From Acidobacteriota bacterium (GTDB taxonomy: Bacteria; Acidobacteriota; Thermoanaerobaculia; Multivoradales; Multivoraceae): DNA of 64,000 nucleotides. Position 1 is the first letter of the stretch, and each line of letters starts with the position of its first letter. The notes beneath the pieces were generated by a model that saw only the letters and a program-made list of their open reading frames with translations, had not been told where the DNA came from and did not search any database. Positions 61,196 through 64,000 of this stretch are shown piece by piece. Made by a program: the position numbers and the translations under genes. The stretch lies in the NCBI GenBank assembly GCA_003388555.1, contig QQVD01000042.1, positions 143,327 through 207,326 on the forward strand. Direction: 5' to 3'.

Positions 61196-62926
61196 CTAGG
61201 GCTGGGTCGTGGACCAGGCCGAGGTGTCGCCGGCCTCGAAGCCGTCGGCGAACAGGCTCATGCAGGCGGTGGAGAACTCCTGGACGTAGTTGCCCCAGCG
61301 GGTGGTCCTGCCGGTGTTCTCGCTGTACTCGCCGAGGTACCAGGTACGGATGCCGTCCGGGTCGGAGGTCATGCCGGTGTAGTCCCCCCAGCGCTTCGGG
61401 GAGTCGTCGAAGCTGGTGTAGAGGATCTCGCCCGGCTTCACCTCGAGTTCGGGTCCCAGGGTGTTCGGAGGATCGGATCCGAGGCGACCGGTCGCGTAGA
61501 CGCCCGGAAAGGTCGTGCTGCTCGACTTCGTGTAGCCGATCGTCATGTCGCCGCAGTGGTTCACCGCGAGATCGGCGAACTGCCGGTACTCGCCGTCGCT
61601 GGCGATCACCCCGGCCTGGACCACCGTCGCCGTCACCGGGTCGATCTCGGCCCAGCGCACGCAGTTGACCACCCCGGCGCCGGGGTTGCAGGAGAGGGTG
61701 TGGGCCATCCACAGGTGGCCGTTGCGGTACTCCGCGTCCTGGACCCGCCAGTCGTTCCCCTCCATCGTGCTGGTGCCGTTCTGCGGGAAGGGCAGAGCCT
61801 GCCCGGCGAACACACCGGTGAAGGCGTCGAGATCCACCGTGCCGATGTTGAACAGCAGGTTCGTGGTCAGCGGGTCGCTCCAGGCGAACACTCCGAAGGA
61901 CGACCCGTCGAACGCAGCGTCGTTGAGGATGTAGTGCAGACCGTCGTCGGGCCAGGTCCCCTGCGCGAAACCGTGGGCGTTCATCGGCTGCGGCGTGAAG
62001 CCGGCGATCGTGCGGCTGACCACCGTCAGGGGACTGCCCGAGTACGCATCGGCCTTCTCTATCGCGTAGAGCTCGGCGTGATCGAAGTTCGGGCCGACGA
62101 AGAGGTTGCCGCCCATCACGAAGACGTCCTCGCCGACGCCGGTGTGGGGATAGTCGAAGAAGAAGCCGGGCGCGGTCGGCACGCGGTAGAGGTACCACGA
62201 GCCCGTCGGATCGCTGCTCTGCGACACCGCGATGCAGAAGGCGCTGCCGCCGGAGGCGATGCCGAGGAAGTAGCGGTCCGCCGACTCGTCGTAGAGCACG
62301 TTGGGGTCGAAGAGTCCGCCGCAGCTCGGGACGCCGGCGAAGAGGCTGCTGAAGGTGGTCGGCCCGACCAGGGAGAGCCCCGTCTTGTCGTAGATCTCGA
62401 GCGAGGTGTTGACCACCGCGACGGCGTGATCGGGACCGACCGCCAGCTCCGGATCGGGTGGGGTGGCGCCCGGTGCGTCGTTGTAGTTCAGCGACTCGAA
62501 CCCCGTGCCCAGCGAGGGTGACACCGCGCGCGGCGCGGCGACTCCGTCGAGGCGCTGGATCGCGGGCGCCGGCGCCAGGAGCAGCGCGGCGGCGCGCTGG
62601 GCTTGCAGCTCCTCCTCCGAGATCGGCGCTCCGGGCCTGCTGCGTACCCCGCGCTGCGCCGGGTGCGGGGCGATCACGCTGCGGGCGGCCGCCTCGCGCA
62701 CCGCGACGATGCCGGCGAGCTCGATCTCCATGCGGCGCTCGAAGTCGACCCCGATCTCGGCGGCGGGCGCCGACGCCGGCGGCCGCGGGTTGGCGAAGAT
62801 CGGCGCGCCGGCGACGACGGCTGGCGGTGCGGCGCTGCAAGCCTGCAGCACCAGAGCGGCGGCGGGGATCGCGCACCACGGCACCAGGCGTCTCATGACG
62901 ATGATGGAGCTCTGCGTCTCGGGCAT
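61196..62926 (-). CDS. Tagged beta-propeller-like lipoprotein (paralogue 2)
   Basis: A 576-aa lipoprotein (lipobox LVLQAC, Cys about 30). The mature protein follows the same blade pattern as the protein at 33658-35106: LAVGPDHAVAVVNTSLEIYDKTG, LFDPNVLYDESADRYFLGIASG, AVSQSSDPTGSWYLYRVP, HYILNDAAFDGSSFGVFAWSDPL, ADLAVNHCGDMTIGYTKSS and GDYTGMTSDPDGIRTWYLGEYSEN. The C-terminus is LFADGFEAGDTSAWSTTQP. It has Asn/Asp-rich turns but no recognised catalytic site. The 97-bp 3' cassette of the other tagged genes is missing here: the convergent LLM gene ends 11 bases beyond the stop. Confidence 0.85.
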   Translation of the reverse strand: MPETQSSIIVMRRLVPWCAIPAAALVLQACSAAPPAVVAGAPIFANPRPPASAPAAEIGVDFERRMEIELAGIVAVREAAARSVIAPHPAQRGVRSRPGAPISEEELQAQRAAALLLAPAPAIQRLDGVAAPRAVSPSLGTGFESLNYNDAPGATPPDPELAVGPDHAVAVVNTSLEIYDKTGLSLVGPTTFSSLFAGVPSCGGLFDPNVLYDESADRYFLGIASGGSAFCIAVSQSSDPTGSWYLYRVPTAPGFFFDYPHTGVGEDVFVMGGNLFVGPNFDHAELYAIEKADAYSGSPLTVVSRTIAGFTPQPMNAHGFAQGTWPDDGLHYILNDAAFDGSSFGVFAWSDPLTTNLLFNIGTVDLDAFTGVFAGQALPFPQNGTSTMEGNDWRVQDAEYRNGHLWMAHTLSCNPGAGVVNCVRWAEIDPVTATVVQAGVIASDGEYRQFADLAVNHCGDMTIGYTKSSSTTFPGVYATGRLGSDPPNTLGPELEVKPGEILYTSFDDSPKRWGDYTGMTSDPDGIRTWYLGEYSENTGRTTRWGNYVQEFSTACMSLFADGFEAGDTSAWSTTQP

Positions 62927-63314
62927 GTGTCGTCCTCTGTCGGCCGCGGCACCCTCTCATTGGATGCAGCGTCGGCCCCTGAAGGGGTTGCGGTGGCATC
63001 AGGGACGCGGAAGGCCCCGACGGTGTCGCCGGCAGAGCGCAATCCGGGCGTGGACCTCACACGTGCCGCGTCATTCCGTCCGAGACGGGAGGGCGACCGC
63101 CATGTAGGCAGGGCGCTCGCAAGAGGACCGGACGAGCGGCAGCGTTCGGTCCCCGACGGAGGCGCGAGACACCCTTGGCCTCAGTGTTGGCCCGCCCGCC
63201 ACACACGATGAGTCGATGGCGCCGCGGCCGCTTCGGCGCGCGGGTGCTGCCGGCACCGAGGTGGGCCGCCCGTCAGGGCCAGGAGGCCCGAGCCGACACC
63301 TTCAGTACCGGGCA
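62927..63314. other. Intergenic region upstream of paralogue 2
   Basis: No coding region, RNA gene or clear promoter could be supported here. It separates the start of the lipoprotein gene from the 96-bp repeat array. GAGGAC lies 5 nt before the lipoprotein start. Confidence 0.5.
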
Positions 63315-63794
63315 GGCGGCCTGCGATGCCGCGGTCGTCGCCGTCGGCCCCCTGAAGAGCTGGCGTGGCCTACGTTCGCTCGTCAGTCGCGATCCCGTGC
63401 ACCCAGACCCGTACAGCACGCCGACGGCCGGAGCCGCCTGCGGGCCGCTGGAGAGGTGGCATGGCCTACGGTCGCTCGTCAGTCGCGATCCCGTGGTTCC
63501 AGACCCGTGCAGCACGCCGACGGCCGGTGCCGCCTGCGGCCCGCTGGAGAGGTGGCGTGGCCTACGTTTGCTCGTCAGTCGCGATCCCGTGCGCTCAGAC
63601 TCGTGCAGCACGCCGGCGGCTGGGGCCGCCTGCGGCCCGCTGGAGAGGTGGCGTGGCCTACAGTCGCTCGTCCGTGGCGATCCCGTGCACCCAGACTCGT
63701 GCAGCACGCCGACGGCTGGGGCCGCCTGCGGCCCGCTGGAGAGGTGGCGTGGCCTACGTTTGCTCGTCAGTCGCGATCCCGTGCACCCAGACTC
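63315..63794 (-). repeat. Five tandem 96-bp units derived from the tag/3' cassette (locus 3)
   Basis: Read on the minus strand, units begin with GAGTCT or GGGTCT at 63794, 63698, 63602, 63506 and 63410, exactly 96 bases apart. Each contains CTCTCCAGCGG, a GC-rich GGCGGC/GCCG hairpin region and ends in GTGCTGCAC or a variant. The last unit (to 63315) is the most degraded. The second half of each unit matches the cassette at the end of the tagged gene at 63850-64000, while the first half no longer encodes the tag. Because 96 is divisible by three, open frames run through on both strands without being genes. Confidence 0.92.
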
Positions 63795-63891
63795 GTGCAG
63801 CACGCCGGCGGCTGGGGCCGCCGGCGGACCGCTGGAGAGCTGGCGACGTCTACGGCGTGGACGAAGACCACGCCGTCACGTCGCCAGACTC
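63795..63891 (-). repeat. 97-bp tag/3' cassette, founder unit (locus 3)
   Basis: It starts inside the tag codons of the partial gene (GAGTCT at 63886-63891) and ends at the first array unit. The tag and stop lie in a perfect nested dyad: CTGGCGACGT with ACGTCGCCAG (63878-63887 and 63840-63849), enclosing GGCGTGG and CCACGCC (63854-63860, 63868-63874). A second perfect hairpin, GCCGGCGGC with GCCGCCGGC (63804-63825), follows on the minus strand, then GTGCTGCAC. Confidence 0.9.
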
Positions 63892-64000
63892 GAATCCGTC
63901 GGCGAAGATCTCGTTCACCGAACAGGAGGTCGAGAACTCCTGGACATAGTTGCCCCACCTCGCGGTGGTGGGCGCACTGGACTCGCAGTACTCACCGAGG
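63850..64000 (-). CDS. Tagged beta-propeller-like protein, C-terminal fragment (paralogue 3)
   Basis: Only the last 50 codons are in the window. The visible part (LGEYCESSAPTTARWGNYVQEF, then STSC) matches the end of the lipoprotein at 61196-62926 (LGEYSENTGRTTRWGNYVQEF) closely, so it is a paralogue. It ends with IFADGFESGDVTAWSSSTP. The tag codons and stop lie in the nested dyad described for the locus-3 cassette, and a five-unit array follows downstream. The body of the protein lies beyond the window's right edge. Confidence 0.9.
   Translation of the reverse strand, partial: LGEYCESSAPTTARWGNYVQEFSTSCSVNEIFADGFESGDVTAWSSSTP

Noticed and set aside
60357..62999. An 880-codon minus-strand open frame across the LLM and lipoprotein genes
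   Set aside because: It is the antisense/off-frame shadow of two well-supported genes; the sequence is Arg/Pro/Ala-rich with no domain.
63315..63794. CRISPR array
   Set aside because: Units are nearly identical over their whole 96 bp with no unique spacers, and there are no cas genes.
63273..63949. Long open frames on both strands through the 96-bp array, encoding a 32-residue repeat protein
   Set aside because: A repeat whose period is a multiple of three stays open on all frames lacking a stop in one unit. The frames have no ribosome-binding site, and unit sequence is explained by the DNA-level cassette.

Overview
The window is very GC-rich and densely packed, and its gene content fits an acidobacterium, most like class Thermoanaerobaculia. 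The clues are an 'acidobacterial duplicated orphan permease' paired with a PadR regulator, an alternative-complex-III-like respiratory module, and secreted proteins ending in a D-G-F-E-S/A-G-D/N ... S-W-S ... P tag. This taxonomic placement is inference from gene content; no rRNA gene is present. I see no tRNA, rRNA, CRISPR array, prophage or insertion sequence.

Layout. 0-9 kb: tail of a histone-deacetylase-family gene, a degenerate formyltransferase with a histone-H1-like lysine tail, a copper monooxygenase-like cytochrome protein, leuB, an RlmD/RumA-like RNA methyltransferase, a thioesterase, two tiny membrane proteins, an MFS exporter and a TerB-like protein. 9-20 kb: a DUF3516-type helicase with an EEP phosphohydrolase, a gamma carbonic anhydrase, a TPR lipoprotein, a sulfatase-like enzyme with a gamma-glutamyltransferase homologue, a GH25 lysozyme lipoprotein and a SIMPL protein. 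20-25.5 kb: an MFS transporter, the orphan permease/PadR pair and a metallophosphoesterase. 25.7-31.4 kb: a four-gene electron-transfer operon (pentaheme cytochrome, molybdopterin-fold Fe-S protein, four-cluster ferredoxin, NrfD-ActD fusion). 31.6-35.3 kb: two secreted proteins with the C-terminal tag. 35.4-48.9 kb: a lipoprotein/methyltransferase pair, an amidohydrolase, the agmatine-to-putrescine pair aguA-aguB with a convergent AraC regulator, a secreted LamG-like protein, a propionyl/acetyl-CoA synthetase, family-B DNA polymerase and a DUF2177 protein. 49-56 kb: a solute-binding lipoprotein coupled to a hybrid sensor kinase, then a DesK/DesR-like two-component system with an ABC-2 exporter. 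56-64 kb: an RdgC-like protein, ArfB, a class IV aminotransferase, a RidA protein, a heptanucleotide repeat tract, a luciferase-like oxidoreductase, a tagged lipoprotein and its partial paralogue at the window edge.

The most unusual signal is a 97-98 bp 3' cassette. It begins inside the tag codons, runs through the stop codon and ends in a shared GTGCTGCAC-like box. It occurs after three tagged genes of two unrelated protein families (33.1, 35.1 and 63.8 kb). In each copy the tag codons and stop lie within a nested inverted repeat whose outer arms differ in sequence between loci while remaining able to pair. Each copy is followed by further copies or remnants, culminating in a 5 x 96 bp tandem array at 63.3-63.8 kb. 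Other points of note are five 12-bp-phased Shine-Dalgarno-like AGGAG boxes before the 37.7 kb methyltransferase, a strong terminator just before aguA, AT-rich palindromic operators at 24.7 and 49.0 kb, start/stop overlaps using TTG and CTG, and several enzymes with substituted catalytic residues.
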